A stretch of 64,000 bases of DNA from Hyphomicrobiales bacterium (lineage in GTDB: Bacteria > Pseudomonadota > Alphaproteobacteria > Rhizobiales > Phreatobacteraceae), in contig JAFKKV010000038.1 in assembly GCA_017304475.1 (NCBI GenBank), positions 1 through 64,000 on the forward strand. The letters run 5' to 3'. Under the pieces are notes generated by a model. That model did no database searches, was not told the DNA's origin, and was given only the letters and a program-made list of their open reading frames with translations. Shown piece by piece: positions 43,333-54,916 of the stretch (its first letter is position 1; each line of letters begins with the position of its first letter). Made by a program: the position numbers and the translations under genes.

Positions 43333-44958
43333 ATGCGTCTCAGCGCGTTTTCCGGGCTTTCCAAGATTGCCCTCGTCGTCGCCGTTTCGGGCATGGGCGC
43401 TGCCTGCAGCTCCGATATCGCACGCTTCGATGAAAACCCCTTCCGCTCGCAGCAGGTCGCCAGCGCGCCGCCGCGCAACGACACGGTCGCGTCTGTGCCG
43501 ACGACCCGGGTCGATCGCGCGCCGCTGACGCCCGCCAATGATTTCGTCGTCGCCCAGCCGCCGGCCCGGGCCGAACCCGTCGAGAGTTCGCCCTTCGGCG
43601 CCAATTCCGATCCGGGCCTGACCACCGGCTCGGTGCAGCAGCGCCAGCGTTTCGGCTTGGCCAACCCGCAGACCCCGGCTGTGCGCCAGATGGCCATGGC
43701 GCGCAATGGCGAGCCTGCGACCGGTTCCAGCCGTGGCGGTTGGTCGGCTGCCGGCGGTACCAGCATCCGCACCAATCCCGGCGATACCGTCGAGACCCTG
43801 TCGCGCCGCTATGGCGTTCCGGGTTCGGCGATCGCGCAGGCCAACAATCTCAATCCGGGCCAGCCGCTGAACGCCGGCCAGACCGTGGTGATCCCGACCT
43901 ATTCGATGGGGCTCGGCAACCAGGTTGCCGGCAATGCTCCGGCACCGGCCCGCCCGGCCGAGCCGGTGCGCGCGGCGGAGACGGCGCGGCCGCCGGTGCG
44001 CCAGATCGCCATGACCCAGCCGACCCGCAACGACGCCGCGACCGCCCCGGTGCCGCAGGCGCGCATGAACTGGCAGGCGGGCGCGCAGGCGACCGGGCAG
44101 GGGGCCGCGGCGCAGCCGCAGGCCCATGCCAGGCCCCAGACGGCGCGTCCGGCCTCACACACGGTGGTCATGGGTGAAAGCCTCGGCTCGATCGCCACCA
44201 AATATGGCGTGACCCGCCAGCAGCTCGCCGGTGCCAACGGCCTGCAGCTCGACCGCCCGGTGCGGATCGGCCAGACCCTGCGCCTGCCGGGTGCCGCGCC
44301 CGCGGCGACCGCCGCCGCCCAGCGCGAGCATGCCCAGCGGGTCGCCGCCCAGGCACGCAACACGCCGGCCGGCCAGCGCGCCGATCATCAGGCGACCGGA
44401 TCGATCGCACCGACCACCGCGACGGCGAGGCAGGCTCCGGAAGGCCGGGCTGCGCCGGCCCAGACCCAGGCTGCCGCCCAGGCTCCGGCCGCTCCGGCCC
44501 CGGCCGCCCCCGCGGCTCCGGCTGCCGAGGCGCCCGCGGCCCAGCCGGCCCGCACCGAACAGGCTGCCGCCACTCCGGCCGCCAATGCCGATCCGCAGTT
44601 CCGCTGGCCGGTGCGCGGCCGGGTGATCTCGAATTTCCGCCCGGGATCGAGCGACGGCATCAAGCTGTCGGTGCCCGAGGGCACGCCGATCAAGGCGGCG
44701 GAAGACGGGGTCGTCGCTTATGCCGGCAATGAATTGCGCGGCTACGGCAATCTGGTGCTGGTGCGCCACTCCAACGGCTTCGTCACGGCCTATGCGCATA
44801 ACAGCGACATCAAGGTCCGGCGCGGCGAGCAGGTGCGGCGCGGCCAGACCATCGCCTCGGCCGGCCAGACCGGCAATGTCAATTCGCCGCAGCTGCACTT
44901 CGAGATCCGCCGCGGCGCGACCCCGGTCGATCCGATGACCTATCTCGGCACCAACTGA
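43333..44958 (+). CDS. NlpD/DipM-like lipoprotein with LysM and degenerate LytM (M23) domains
   Basis: 541 residues from the ATG at 43333 (a GTG at 43321 is possible). Lipoprotein signal ends at Cys25 (GMGAAC). Two LysM domains bind peptidoglycan: DTVETLSRRYGVPGSAIAQA near residue 150 and SHTVVMGESLGSIATKYGVT near 280, joined by long Pro/Ala/Gln-rich linkers. The C-terminal M23 fold (SDGIKLSVPEGTPIKAAEDG, VLVRHSNGFVTAYAH, SPQLHFEI) lacks the first zinc His and the HxH pair reads QLH, so it is probably a non-catalytic amidase activator of the NlpD/DipM class. Follows pcm. Confidence 0.88.
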   Translation: MRLSAFSGLSKIALVVAVSGMGAACSSDIARFDENPFRSQQVASAPPRNDTVASVPTTRVDRAPLTPANDFVVAQPPARAEPVESSPFGANSDPGLTTGSVQQRQRFGLANPQTPAVRQMAMARNGEPATGSSRGGWSAAGGTSIRTNPGDTVETLSRRYGVPGSAIAQANNLNPGQPLNAGQTVVIPTYSMGLGNQVAGNAPAPARPAEPVRAAETARPPVRQIAMTQPTRNDAATAPVPQARMNWQAGAQATGQGAAAQPQAHARPQTARPASHTVVMGESLGSIATKYGVTRQQLAGANGLQLDRPVRIGQTLRLPGAAPAATAAAQREHAQRVAAQARNTPAGQRADHQATGSIAPTTATARQAPEGRAAPAQTQAAAQAPAAPAPAAPAAPAAEAPAAQPARTEQAAATPAANADPQFRWPVRGRVISNFRPGSSDGIKLSVPEGTPIKAAEDGVVAYAGNELRGYGNLVLVRHSNGFVTAYAHNSDIKVRRGEQVRRGQTIASAGQTGNVNSPQLHFEIRRGATPVDPMTYLGTN

Positions 44959-45082
44959 CCTCTGCGACGGATTTCGGCGCGCATCGATCGGACAGGGCCC
45001 ATGGGGGCCTACACGCGGCGCGGCGATACGGGTAGTCGATCAGCCCTTCTCCTGCGACCTCCAAAGGGGGCTGGTCATTTTC

Positions 45083-45115
45083 GGGGCGGCACGGCAGTGC
45101 CGCCCCATCTCTTTT
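45083..45115 (+). terminator. intrinsic terminator after the serS-nlpD operon
   Basis: Perfect 10-bp stem GGGGCGGCAC / GTGCCGCCCC with a GGCA loop, followed by ATCTCTTTT. About 125 bp after the nlpD-like stop. The rest of 44959-45404 carries repeat family A copy 3 and no gene. Confidence 0.75.
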
Positions 45116-45237
45116 CAGAAGCCGTTCGAGAGCTCCATTCGGGCTGTTCGCCGCCTTGCGTCGCCTGCGCGGCCAGTCCGGCGACGAGCCGGCGCCGTGT
45201 CCGGTCAATCCGCTGCACTTCCCTCTACGGCTATTCT

Positions 45238-45366
45238 CGTCCTGGCCGGGTTTGTCCCGGCCATCCACGAATTCAAGTCAGTTGGTCGTGGAGATCCGAG
45301 CAATCCGGGGCCTCTGGGGGCCGGCGGCAGAAATCGTGGATGCCCGGGCCAAGCCCGGCCCGGACG
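45238..45366. repeat. Palindromic intergenic repeat, family A copy 3 (long form)
   Basis: Arms CGTCCTGGCCGGGTTTGTCC and GGCCAAGCCCGGCCCGGACG with GGCCATCCACGA / TCGTGGATGCCC. Shares the central TTGGTCGTGGAGATC and CAATCCGGGGCCTCTG stretch with copy 1 (2150-2281), which shows a common ancestor of full length. Confidence 0.85.
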
Positions 45367-45404
45367 ACCCGAGGCCTCATTGGGGCCTGCTCTCACACGA
45401 TCCC

Positions 45405-46298
45405 TCAGGCCTCGAGCCGCACCTCGAGCCGGCCGGCGAGGTCCTGGATATATTGCCAGGCGACGCGGCCCGAACGAGAGCCGCGGGTGGTCGACCATTC
45501 CAGCGCCTCGGCGCGGATCGTGTCCTCGTCGTGCTTCAGGCCGAAATGGGCAGCATAGCCGAAGACCATGGCCAGATATTCGTCCTGGCTGCATTTGTGG
45601 AAGCCGAGCCACAGGCCGAAACGGTCGGACAGCGACACCTTCTCCTCCACCGCCTCGCCCGGATTGATCGAGGTCGAGCGCTCGTTCTCCATCATGTCGC
45701 GCGGCAGCAGGTGGCGCCGGTTGGAGGTGGCGTAGAAGATGACATTGTCGGGGCGGCCCTCGATGCCGCCTTCGAGCACCGCTTTCAGCGACTTGTAGGA
45801 GGTGTCGTTGTTGTCGAAGGACAGATCGTCGCAGAACACGATGAAGCGATAGGCCGAGGCGCGCACCAGGGTCATCAGGCCGGGCAGGGTCTCGATGTCC
45901 TCGCGATGGATCTCGACGAGCTTCAGGATCGCCTTGGCGCCGGACTGGACCAGGCCGCCATTGACGGTGGCATGGGCCGCCTTGACCAGCGACGACTTGC
46001 CCATGCCACGCGCGCCCCAGAGCAGGGCATTGTTGGCCGGCAGGCCGGTGGCGAAGCGGCGGGTGTTCTCGATCAGGGTGTCGCGCGCCCGGTCGATGCC
46101 CTGCAGCAGCACCATTTCCACCCGGTTGACGCGCTGCACCGGTTCGAGCCGCGGCCCGACCGGGTTCCAGACGAAGGCATCGGCGGCGGCGAGGTCGGGG
46201 ATGGCCGGCACAGGCGGGGCCAGGCGCTCGAGCGCCGCGGCGATGCGCAGCAAGGTGTCGGTCGTCGGTTGAATGGCGCGGGCGAGGTCGTCGGACAC
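45405..46298 (-). CDS. DUF815 family ATP-binding protein
   Basis: 297 residues leftward from a GTG at 46298 (GGAG 8 bp upstream). AAA-like P-loop in NNALLWGARGMGKSSLVKAA, Walker B-like RFIVFCDDLSFDNNDTSYKS, then VIFYATSNRRHLLPRDMMEN and a C-terminal helical part (SDRFGLWLGFHKCSQDEYLA). Family of conserved bacterial ATPases with no firm function. It separates the nlpD-like gene from yajC, a neighbourhood seen in many alphaproteobacteria. Confidence 0.85.
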   Translation of the reverse strand: MSDDLARAIQPTTDTLLRIAAALERLAPPVPAIPDLAAADAFVWNPVGPRLEPVQRVNRVEMVLLQGIDRARDTLIENTRRFATGLPANNALLWGARGMGKSSLVKAAHATVNGGLVQSGAKAILKLVEIHREDIETLPGLMTLVRASAYRFIVFCDDLSFDNNDTSYKSLKAVLEGGIEGRPDNVIFYATSNRRHLLPRDMMENERSTSINPGEAVEEKVSLSDRFGLWLGFHKCSQDEYLAMVFGYAAHFGLKHDEDTIRAEALEWSTTRGSRSGRVAWQYIQDLAGRLEVRLEA

Positions 46299-46415
46299 GG
46301 GAAAACTCCAGGATCTGTCGCCTGTCACTTGCACCAGCTCAGGGCTTCGAGCAATCGCGGCACTGGAAAGATCGCTCCGCGCGACCCACATGGCTGCAAG
46401 AGGCGGTGGCCGCCG

Positions 46416-46443
46416 TTGCAATCGACGGTTTGGTGGCTATAGT
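46416..46443 (+). promoter_or_regulatory. candidate promoter of yajC-secD-secF
   Basis: TTGCAA (46416-46421), 16-bp spacer, TATAGT (46438-46443), about 60 bp before the yajC ATG. Good match to the sigma-70 pattern in a GC-rich setting. Confidence 0.5.
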
Positions 46444-46502
46444 CCGCGCGAATTTCCATGCCTGTTGCGATGATGCGACGGGATCTCCACAAAGGACCGT
46501 CC

Positions 46503-46832
46503 ATGTTCAGCACCCCGGCCTTCGCCCAGACCGGATCGGGCTCCATCAGCGAAATCCTGCCTTCGCTGCTGCCCTTCGTCTTGATTTTCGTCATCATGTA
46601 TTTCCTGATCCTCCGGCCGCAGCAGAAGCGGGTGAAGGCGCAGCAGGAAATGCTCGGCAATCTGCGCCGTGGCGACCAGGTGACGCTTTCGGGCGGCGTG
46701 ATCGGGCGGATCACCAAGGTGGTCGACGACGCGACCCTCGAAATCGAAATCGCCGACAACGTGCGCATCCGCGCGGCGAGGCAATTCGTCGCGGAGGTGC
46801 GCTCGAAGGGCGAACCGGCGGAAGAGAAGTAA
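46503..46832 (+). CDS. yajC: preprotein translocase subunit YajC
   Basis: 109 residues from the ATG at 46503. A single membrane helix (LPSLLPFVLIFVIMYFLILR) followed by PQQKRVKAQQEMLGNLRRGD and VTLSGGVIGRITKVVDD, the family signature. Accessory protein of SecDF that helps SecYEG export. secD follows after 59 bp, with a hairpin between them. Confidence 0.95.
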   Translation: MFSTPAFAQTGSGSISEILPSLLPFVLIFVIMYFLILRPQQKRVKAQQEMLGNLRRGDQVTLSGGVIGRITKVVDDATLEIEIADNVRIRAARQFVAEVRSKGEPAEEK

Positions 46833-46844
46833 GACTTTACGTCC

Positions 46845-46874
46845 GGCGCGCCCGCCCGGGCGCGCCCGTTTTCG
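46845..46874 (+). terminator. hairpin with T-run between yajC and secD
   Basis: GGCGCGCCC / GGGCGCGCC stem of 9 bp with GCCC loop (46845-46866), then CGTTTTCG. It fits a weak or partial terminator or attenuator that could lower secD relative to yajC; the T-run is short. Confidence 0.5.
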
Positions 46875-46891
46875 CCTAGGAACGACCACCG

Positions 46892-48508
46892 ATGCTCAAC
46901 ATCGTGCGCTGGAAAGCCACCCTCATCCTGCTGACGGCCTTCGTGACCATGCTATTGGCTGCGCCCAATATCATGCCGCAATCCTGGGTCGATCAGCTGC
47001 CCAGGGCCCTGCGCACGCATATGACGCTCGGCCTCGACCTGCAGGGCGGCGTGCACCTGATGGTGCAGGTGGATTCCGACGCTGTGCGCAAGGAGCGGCT
47101 GGAAAACCTGCTCGGGGACGTCCGCCGGATCCTGCGCGATGCGCGCGTTCAGACCTCGAGCGTGACCTTCCAGGGCAATGGCGTGGTGGTGCGGCTGCGC
47201 GAAGGCCAGAACGCCGAGCTGGCCAATACCGAGCTGCGCAAGATCCCGCAGCCGCTGGGCGGCGCCTTCTCGACCTCCGGCCAATATGATTTCGAGGTCA
47301 CGCGCCAGGGCGACGTGTTCACGGTGACGGCCACCGAAGCGGGCCTGCGTGACCGCCTGACCCGGGCGGTGAGCCAGTCGATCGAAGTGATCCGGCGCCG
47401 TATCGACCAGCTCGGCACCACCGAGCCGGTGATCCAGCGCCAGGGCGCCGACCGCATCCTGGTCCAGGTTCCCGGCGAAAAGGACCCGCAGCGCGTCAAG
47501 GCGATCATCGGCACGACCGCGAAGCTGGAATTCCGCCTGGTCGACCAGTCGATGCGCGTCGAAGAGGCGTTGGCCGGCCGGGCGCCGGCCGATTCCCAGA
47601 TCATGTATGAAGAGGTCAAGGAAGGCGGCCGCGTCGTCCAGCAGATCCCTTATCTGGTGCAGCGCCGGGTGATCGTCTCGGGTGAGGAACTGGTCGACGC
47701 GCAGGCGGCGTTCAGTGCCCAGTCGGCCGAGTGGATCGTCAACTTCCGCTTCAACTCCAGCGGCGGCCGCAAGTTCGCCCAGGTGACCCAGGAAAACGTC
47801 AACCGGCCCTTCGCCATTATCCTCGACAACAAGGTGGTTTCGGCGCCGGTCATCCGCGAACCGATCCTCGGCGGCTCGGGCCAGATCTCCGGCCGGTTCA
47901 CGGCGGAGAGTTCGGCCAACCTGGCGCTGCTCTTGCGCGCCGGTGCCTTGCCAGCCCCGCTCACCGTGGTCGAGGAGCGCACCGTCGGCGCCTCGCTCGG
48001 CGCAGATTCGGTAGCCGCCGGCACCCGCGCCGCCATTATCGGCTCGATCTTCGTCGTCATCTTCATGTTCGCGACCTATGGCCTGTTCGGGCTGTTCGCC
48101 AATATCGCCGTGGTGGTGAACGTCACCATGATGTTCGGCCTCCTGAGCCTGGTCGGGGCGACCCTGACCTTGCCGGGCATTGCCGGCGTGGTGCTCACCG
48201 TCGGCATGGCGGTCGACAGCAACGTGCTGATCTTCGAGCGCATCCGCGAGGAAGCACGCATGGGGCGGTCGGTGATCGCCGCGATCGACAGCGGCTTCAC
48301 CAAGGCCATGGGCACCATCATGGACGCCAACGTCACCCAGTTCCTGGCGGCGGTCATCCTGTTCTATCTGGGCACCGGGCCGGTGAAGGGCTTCGCCCTG
48401 ACGCTCGGCCTCGGCATCATCACCACCATGTTCACCGCCATCACCTTCACGCGGTTCATCGTCGTCCTCTGGCTGCGCTGGTTCAAACCCGCGCGGATCC
48501 CGATGTGA
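46892..48508 (+). CDS. secD: protein translocase subunit SecD
   Basis: 538 residues. RND-type membrane protein with six helices and a large periplasmic domain. Signature regions: LGLDLQGGVHLMVQVDSD, QSIEVIRRRIDQLGTTEPVI, IQRQGADRILVQVPG, and GIAGVVLTVGMAVDSNVLIF with ERIREEARMG, where the Asp of helix IV takes part in proton coupling. Works with SecF to pull exported proteins through SecYEG. Confidence 0.97.
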   Translation: MLNIVRWKATLILLTAFVTMLLAAPNIMPQSWVDQLPRALRTHMTLGLDLQGGVHLMVQVDSDAVRKERLENLLGDVRRILRDARVQTSSVTFQGNGVVVRLREGQNAELANTELRKIPQPLGGAFSTSGQYDFEVTRQGDVFTVTATEAGLRDRLTRAVSQSIEVIRRRIDQLGTTEPVIQRQGADRILVQVPGEKDPQRVKAIIGTTAKLEFRLVDQSMRVEEALAGRAPADSQIMYEEVKEGGRVVQQIPYLVQRRVIVSGEELVDAQAAFSAQSAEWIVNFRFNSSGGRKFAQVTQENVNRPFAIILDNKVVSAPVIREPILGGSGQISGRFTAESSANLALLLRAGALPAPLTVVEERTVGASLGADSVAAGTRAAIIGSIFVVIFMFATYGLFGLFANIAVVVNVTMMFGLLSLVGATLTLPGIAGVVLTVGMAVDSNVLIFERIREEARMGRSVIAAIDSGFTKAMGTIMDANVTQFLAAVILFYLGTGPVKGFALTLGLGIITTMFTAITFTRFIVVLWLRWFKPARIPM

Positions 48509-48532
48509 TCGCGCGAAAGGGAGATCTTTACC

Positions 48533-49483
48533 GTGCGCCTGCTGCGACTCGTCCCTGACGACACCAAATTCGGCTTCATGCGAATCCGGCCGATCGCATT
48601 CGCCCTGTCGATGATCGTCACGCTGGCGACCATTGTCGGGTTCCTCACCTTCGGCCTGCATGTCGGCATCGACTTCAAGGGCGGCACGCTGGTCGAGCTG
48701 CAGGCGAAGGAAGGTCCGGCCAATATGCTCGACCTGCGCAACAAGCTCGGCACGGTGAATGTCGGCGAGGTCCAGCTGCAGGAATTCGGCGGGCCGTCGC
48801 TGGTCCTGGTGCGTTACGGCGAGCAGCCCGGCGGCGACCCCGGCCAGCAGGCGGCGCTTCTGCGGGTTCGCCAGGTGGTCGATGCCGATTACGAGGTGCG
48901 CCGCACCGAGGTGGTCGGACCGACGGTCTCGGCCGAGCTGGTGCAGATGTCGGTGGTCGGCCTGATCCTGTCGATCCTGGCCGTGCTGATCTATCTGTGG
49001 TTCCGCTTCGAGTGGCAGTTCGCGCTCGGCGCCATGGTCGCGACCCTGCACGACATCGCCGTGGTGGTCTTCTTCTACGTGATCACGCGCAACGATTTCG
49101 ACATCACCTCGATCGCCTCGCTGCTCACCATTGTCGGCTACTCGCTCAACAACACCGTGGTCATCTATGACCGCATCCGCGAAATGTTGCGCAAGCACAA
49201 GAAGATGCCGATCGCCGAGCTGCTCGACGAGGCGATCAATTCGACGCTGGCGCGCACCACGATCACCCATATGACGACCTTCCTCGCGCTGCTCGGCCTG
49301 TTCTTCTTCGGCGGCGAGGTGATCCGGGGCTTCACCGCCTCCATGCTGGTCGGCGTGCTGATCTGCACCTATTCGTCGCTGCTCATCGCCGCGCCGATCC
49401 TGATCTATTTCGGCCTGCGCACCGGCGGCTTCAGCGCTCCGGCCTCGGCCGCGGCAGCCTCCACGGAAAAGGTCAAAGCCTGA
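48533..49483 (+). CDS. secF: protein translocase subunit SecF
   Basis: 316 residues from a GTG at 48533. LHVGIDFKGGTLVELQAKEG in the first periplasmic segment, then six helices with TIVGYSLNNTVVIYDRIREM, ARTTITHMTTFLALL, and GFTASMLVGVLICTYSSLLI, all SecF signatures. Partner of SecD. The next gene starts with a GTG 1 bp after the stop. Confidence 0.97.
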   Translation: MRLLRLVPDDTKFGFMRIRPIAFALSMIVTLATIVGFLTFGLHVGIDFKGGTLVELQAKEGPANMLDLRNKLGTVNVGEVQLQEFGGPSLVLVRYGEQPGGDPGQQAALLRVRQVVDADYEVRRTEVVGPTVSAELVQMSVVGLILSILAVLIYLWFRFEWQFALGAMVATLHDIAVVVFFYVITRNDFDITSIASLLTIVGYSLNNTVVIYDRIREMLRKHKKMPIAELLDEAINSTLARTTITHMTTFLALLGLFFFGGEVIRGFTASMLVGVLICTYSSLLIAAPILIYFGLRTGGFSAPASAAAASTEKVKA

Positions 49484-49484
49484 C

Positions 49485-49883
49485 GTGCCGCGCGGCGAGC
49501 CGATCCGCCAGCTGCATGACGGCTTCGTACCGGGCCGCTTCGTCATCGACGCCTATGGGCGAGGCGGCTTCCGCTTCGCCGAGATGAGCCATCGCGGTTC
49601 GATCCTGGCATTGCCGTCGGGCATTCATGCCTGGGAGGTCGTGAGCCACCTGGACTTCACGCCGGAGGCTTTCGCCAAGGTGGTGGCCGAACGGGCCGCC
49701 ATCGACGTGCTGCTGATCGGGGCGGGCGATGCGCCTTTTCCGGTGCCGGAGGAGATCCGCTGGACCTTGCGCGACGCGGGCCTCGGCCTCGACGTGATGA
49801 CCACGGGGGCGGCGGCGCGGACCTATAATATCATGCTGGCCGAGGGCCGGCGCGTCGCGGCCGCGCTGGTCGCGGTGGACTGA
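49485..49883 (+). CDS. Mth938-domain protein (NDUFAF3 homologue)
   Basis: 132 residues from a GTG start at 49485. Mth938/DUF498 fold: FVIDAYGRGGFRFAEMSHRG, SILALPSGIHAWEV, FAKVVAERAAIDVLLIGAGD, GLGLDVMTTGAAARTYNIML, and a C-terminal EGRRVAAALVAVD. The mitochondrial member of this family, NDUFAF3, assists complex I assembly. The gene is tightly coupled to secF, and the next gene resembles NDUFAF6, another complex I assembly factor. A role in the membrane biogenesis of respiratory complexes is therefore likely, but not shown for the bacterial protein. Confidence 0.88.
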   Translation: MPRGEPIRQLHDGFVPGRFVIDAYGRGGFRFAEMSHRGSILALPSGIHAWEVVSHLDFTPEAFAKVVAERAAIDVLLIGAGDAPFPVPEEIRWTLRDAGLGLDVMTTGAAARTYNIMLAEGRRVAAALVAVD

Positions 49884-50016
49884 GACAGCCGAGCCGGGAC
49901 GCCGAGCCTTGCGAATGCGATTCGGGAAAACGCGCTATCCTGTTGTTGTCATGGATGTTCCGGGCGGCGGCGCAGGCCTGCGTCCCGCGTCCCTGTTCCT
50001 TTAGGCGAAGGCCATC

Positions 50017-50913
50017 ATGGCTTCGGACACGGCGGCGAACGCCTTTCAGGCTTGCGAGGATCTGGTGCGGACGGCGGACAAGGACCGCTGGCTGGCGAGC
50101 CTGTTCGCGCCGGCGCCGGTCCGGCCGGACCTGATGGCGCTCTACGCGTTCAACATCGAGATCGCCGCGGTGCGCGAGCGCATTTCGGCGCCTCTGCCGG
50201 GCGAGGTGCGGCTGCAATGGTGGCGCGACCTGTTGAACGGCGAGGCGAGGGGTGATGTCTCCGGCCACCCGGTCGCGACCGCCCTGACCGAGGTGATCGC
50301 GCGCCGGCGCCTGCCGGTGAAACCGCTGATCGATCTCATCGATGCCCGCGTGTTCGACCTCTATGACGACGTCATGCCGTCGGTCACCGATCTGGAGGGT
50401 TATTGCGGCGAGACCTCGTCGGCGCTGATGCAGCTGGCGGCGCTGATTCTCGCCGACGGACGTGACCCCGGAACCGCCGACATGGCCGGCCATGCCGGCG
50501 TCGCCTATGCGCTGACCGGACTGATCAGGGCCTTTCCGCAGCATGCCGTCCGCGGCCAGGTCTTCGTGCCCGCCGATATCCTGGCGCGCCACGGGGCGCG
50601 GCGCGAGGATATCGTCAGCGGCACGATGTCGGCGGGGATCGGTGGGGCGCTCGCGGAATTGCGTGCCTTGGCACGCGGCCATCTGCAGGCGAGCGAGGCG
50701 CTGCGAGGCCAGGTCGCGGTCGAGGTTGCGGCGGCATTCCTGCCGGTGGCGCTCTGCCGCCTTTACCTCGATCGGATGGATCAGTTCATCAAGGCGCCGT
50801 TCACGAGCCAGGTCGAGGCGCCGCAATGGCGTCGGCAATGGCTGCTATGGCGGGGCGCCCGGCGAGCCCGGTCAGGTCCGAGGCTCGCCGATCTCCAGGC
50901 TGCGGCCGCCTGA
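50017..50913 (+). CDS. squalene/phytoene synthase-like protein (NDUFAF6-like)
   Basis: 298 residues with the isoprenoid synthase fold (DLMALYAFNIEIAAVRERIS, VRLQWWRDLLNGEA, YCGETSSALMQLAALILADG, HAGVAYALTGLIRAFPQHAV). The aspartate-rich motif of true squalene/phytoene synthases (DDxxD after LYAFCR) reads LYAFNIEIAAVR, and the second Asp motif is missing too (RHGARREDI). It therefore looks non-catalytic, like mitochondrial NDUFAF6. The neighbouring Mth938 gene supports a complex I or respiratory assembly role. Ends a run secD-secF-NDUFAF3-NDUFAF6. Confidence 0.85.
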   Translation: MASDTAANAFQACEDLVRTADKDRWLASLFAPAPVRPDLMALYAFNIEIAAVRERISAPLPGEVRLQWWRDLLNGEARGDVSGHPVATALTEVIARRRLPVKPLIDLIDARVFDLYDDVMPSVTDLEGYCGETSSALMQLAALILADGRDPGTADMAGHAGVAYALTGLIRAFPQHAVRGQVFVPADILARHGARREDIVSGTMSAGIGGALAELRALARGHLQASEALRGQVAVEVAAAFLPVALCRLYLDRMDQFIKAPFTSQVEAPQWRRQWLLWRGARRARSGPRLADLQAAAA

Positions 50914-50931
50914 GCGGCCGCCAGGCCCGCT

Positions 50932-51096
50932 TCAGTGCGAGCGGGCGGCCTTGCGGGCAAGGAACTCGATCTCACCGCGCTGGAAGCCCATATCGGCGAG
51001 CGAGCGGTCGTCGAGCTGGGTCAGCTCGGCCTTGGTGCGCTGATAGGTGAGCCAGGCCTTGAAGCGGGTGACGAGGGCATTGAACAGGTACAGCAT
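50932..51096 (-). CDS. DUF1127 domain-containing small protein
   Basis: 54 residues leftward from the ATG at 51096. Typical DUF1127 end: RTKAELTQLDDRSLADMGFQ with RGEIEFLARKA. The N-terminus MLYLFNALVTRFKAWLTYQR is amphipathic and basic. Small DUF1127 proteins bind RNA or act in stress and phosphate responses in Rhizobiales and can affect mRNA turnover. Converges with the NDUFAF6-like gene. Confidence 0.88.
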   Translation of the reverse strand: MLYLFNALVTRFKAWLTYQRTKAELTQLDDRSLADMGFQRGEIEFLARKAARSH

Positions 51097-51343
51097 CGGA
51101 TATCTCCAGTCGGATGGTTTGAACGCCCCTCCCGTGACGTTCGCTGCACCAGAGATAGTTGCTATTTCGCAGTTGCGAAGGGAAAATGTTGCACCGCAGC
51201 TATGCGGGAATGCCTGCCTTCCGATCATCTGGCGCCAAAACAGGCATTTTCGCGCAAGGCCCGTGGTTGAGGCAGGGGCGGATGGCGGAGATCGTGTGCG
51301 TGAATGGCGAGTAGCGAATGGGGCATGATGCGAAGAGCGCGCA

Positions 51344-51510
51344 GACCCTCGCCCGCGCCTTCGTGGGAGAGGGTGGCCGCGGCAGCGGCCGGGTGAGGGT
51401 GGTTGCGTCAGGGCGATCAGTGCATTCGGGCGAAATCGATAGGCCGGCCCGCTTCAAGCCCTCACCCGGCGCCTGACGGCGCCACCCTCTCCCGCAGGCG
51501 GGCGAGGGTT
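51344..51510. repeat. Palindromic intergenic repeat, family B copy 3
   Basis: GACCCTCGCCCGCGCCTTCG..GGGAGAGGGTGGCCGC, GGCCGGGTGAGGGT, CCCTCACCCGGCGCCTGACGGCGCCACC and CGGGCGAGGGTT in mirrored order. In the gap between the DUF1127 start and the uvrA end (51097-51574), which holds no gene I can see; the rest is AT-richer sequence with ATTCCCC repeats near 51541-51565. Confidence 0.85.
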
Positions 51511-51574
51511 TACGTGCGCTGGGCTTCGCGCTTCATCCCCATTCCCCATTCCCCATTCCCCATTCGCCACTCGC

Positions 51575-54496
<2,922 letters not shown>

Positions 54497-54738
54497 CTAT
54501 CGGGTCCGTTGAACGCGATCACAGGAAAGGGCGCGCATTCGGCGCGCAGGACGGGGCAAGCGGGGTCGCCAGAGCTCTGCAAAGGCCGGCATGTCGAGAA
54601 ACAAGCCCCAAGGTAGAAACGACAGCGGCTCCCCGCCAGTGGCGCGGAGCCGCCGGATGGCTGATTTGCACAGGATGGGCACGCCGATTCGAACGATGCA
54701 CGCCGGCGGACCTTATCGGGCCTTGCCAGATGCGACAA

Positions 54739-54753
54739 GAACAAATAAAGAAC
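54739..54753. promoter_or_regulatory. LexA (SOS) box between uvrA and ssb
   Basis: GAAC-N7-GAAC on this strand, read GTTC-N7-GTTC on the other: the alphaproteobacterial LexA consensus with exact spacing. About 240 bp from the uvrA ATG and 160 bp from the ssb ATG. Both neighbours are SOS genes in many bacteria, so this one site probably represses both. The remainder of 54497-54916 shows no gene. Confidence 0.85.
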
Positions 54754-54916
54754 ATCATCGCGAGGCTGAATTCCCGCGCACCCTGTTGGAGAAACTGGGG
54801 GATAATCGGAATTCCCGACGATCTCGCGATGACGGAGCCGGCCGAACATGGGATGGCTCCGATCAGTTCAGGCTGAAAGCGCCCCGGGCAGCGGCTGCGG
54901 GGAAAGGGAGCGTGTC

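Noticed and set aside
54680..54715. tRNA-like GATTCGAAC string
   Set aside because: No matching acceptor, D or anticodon stem can be drawn around it.
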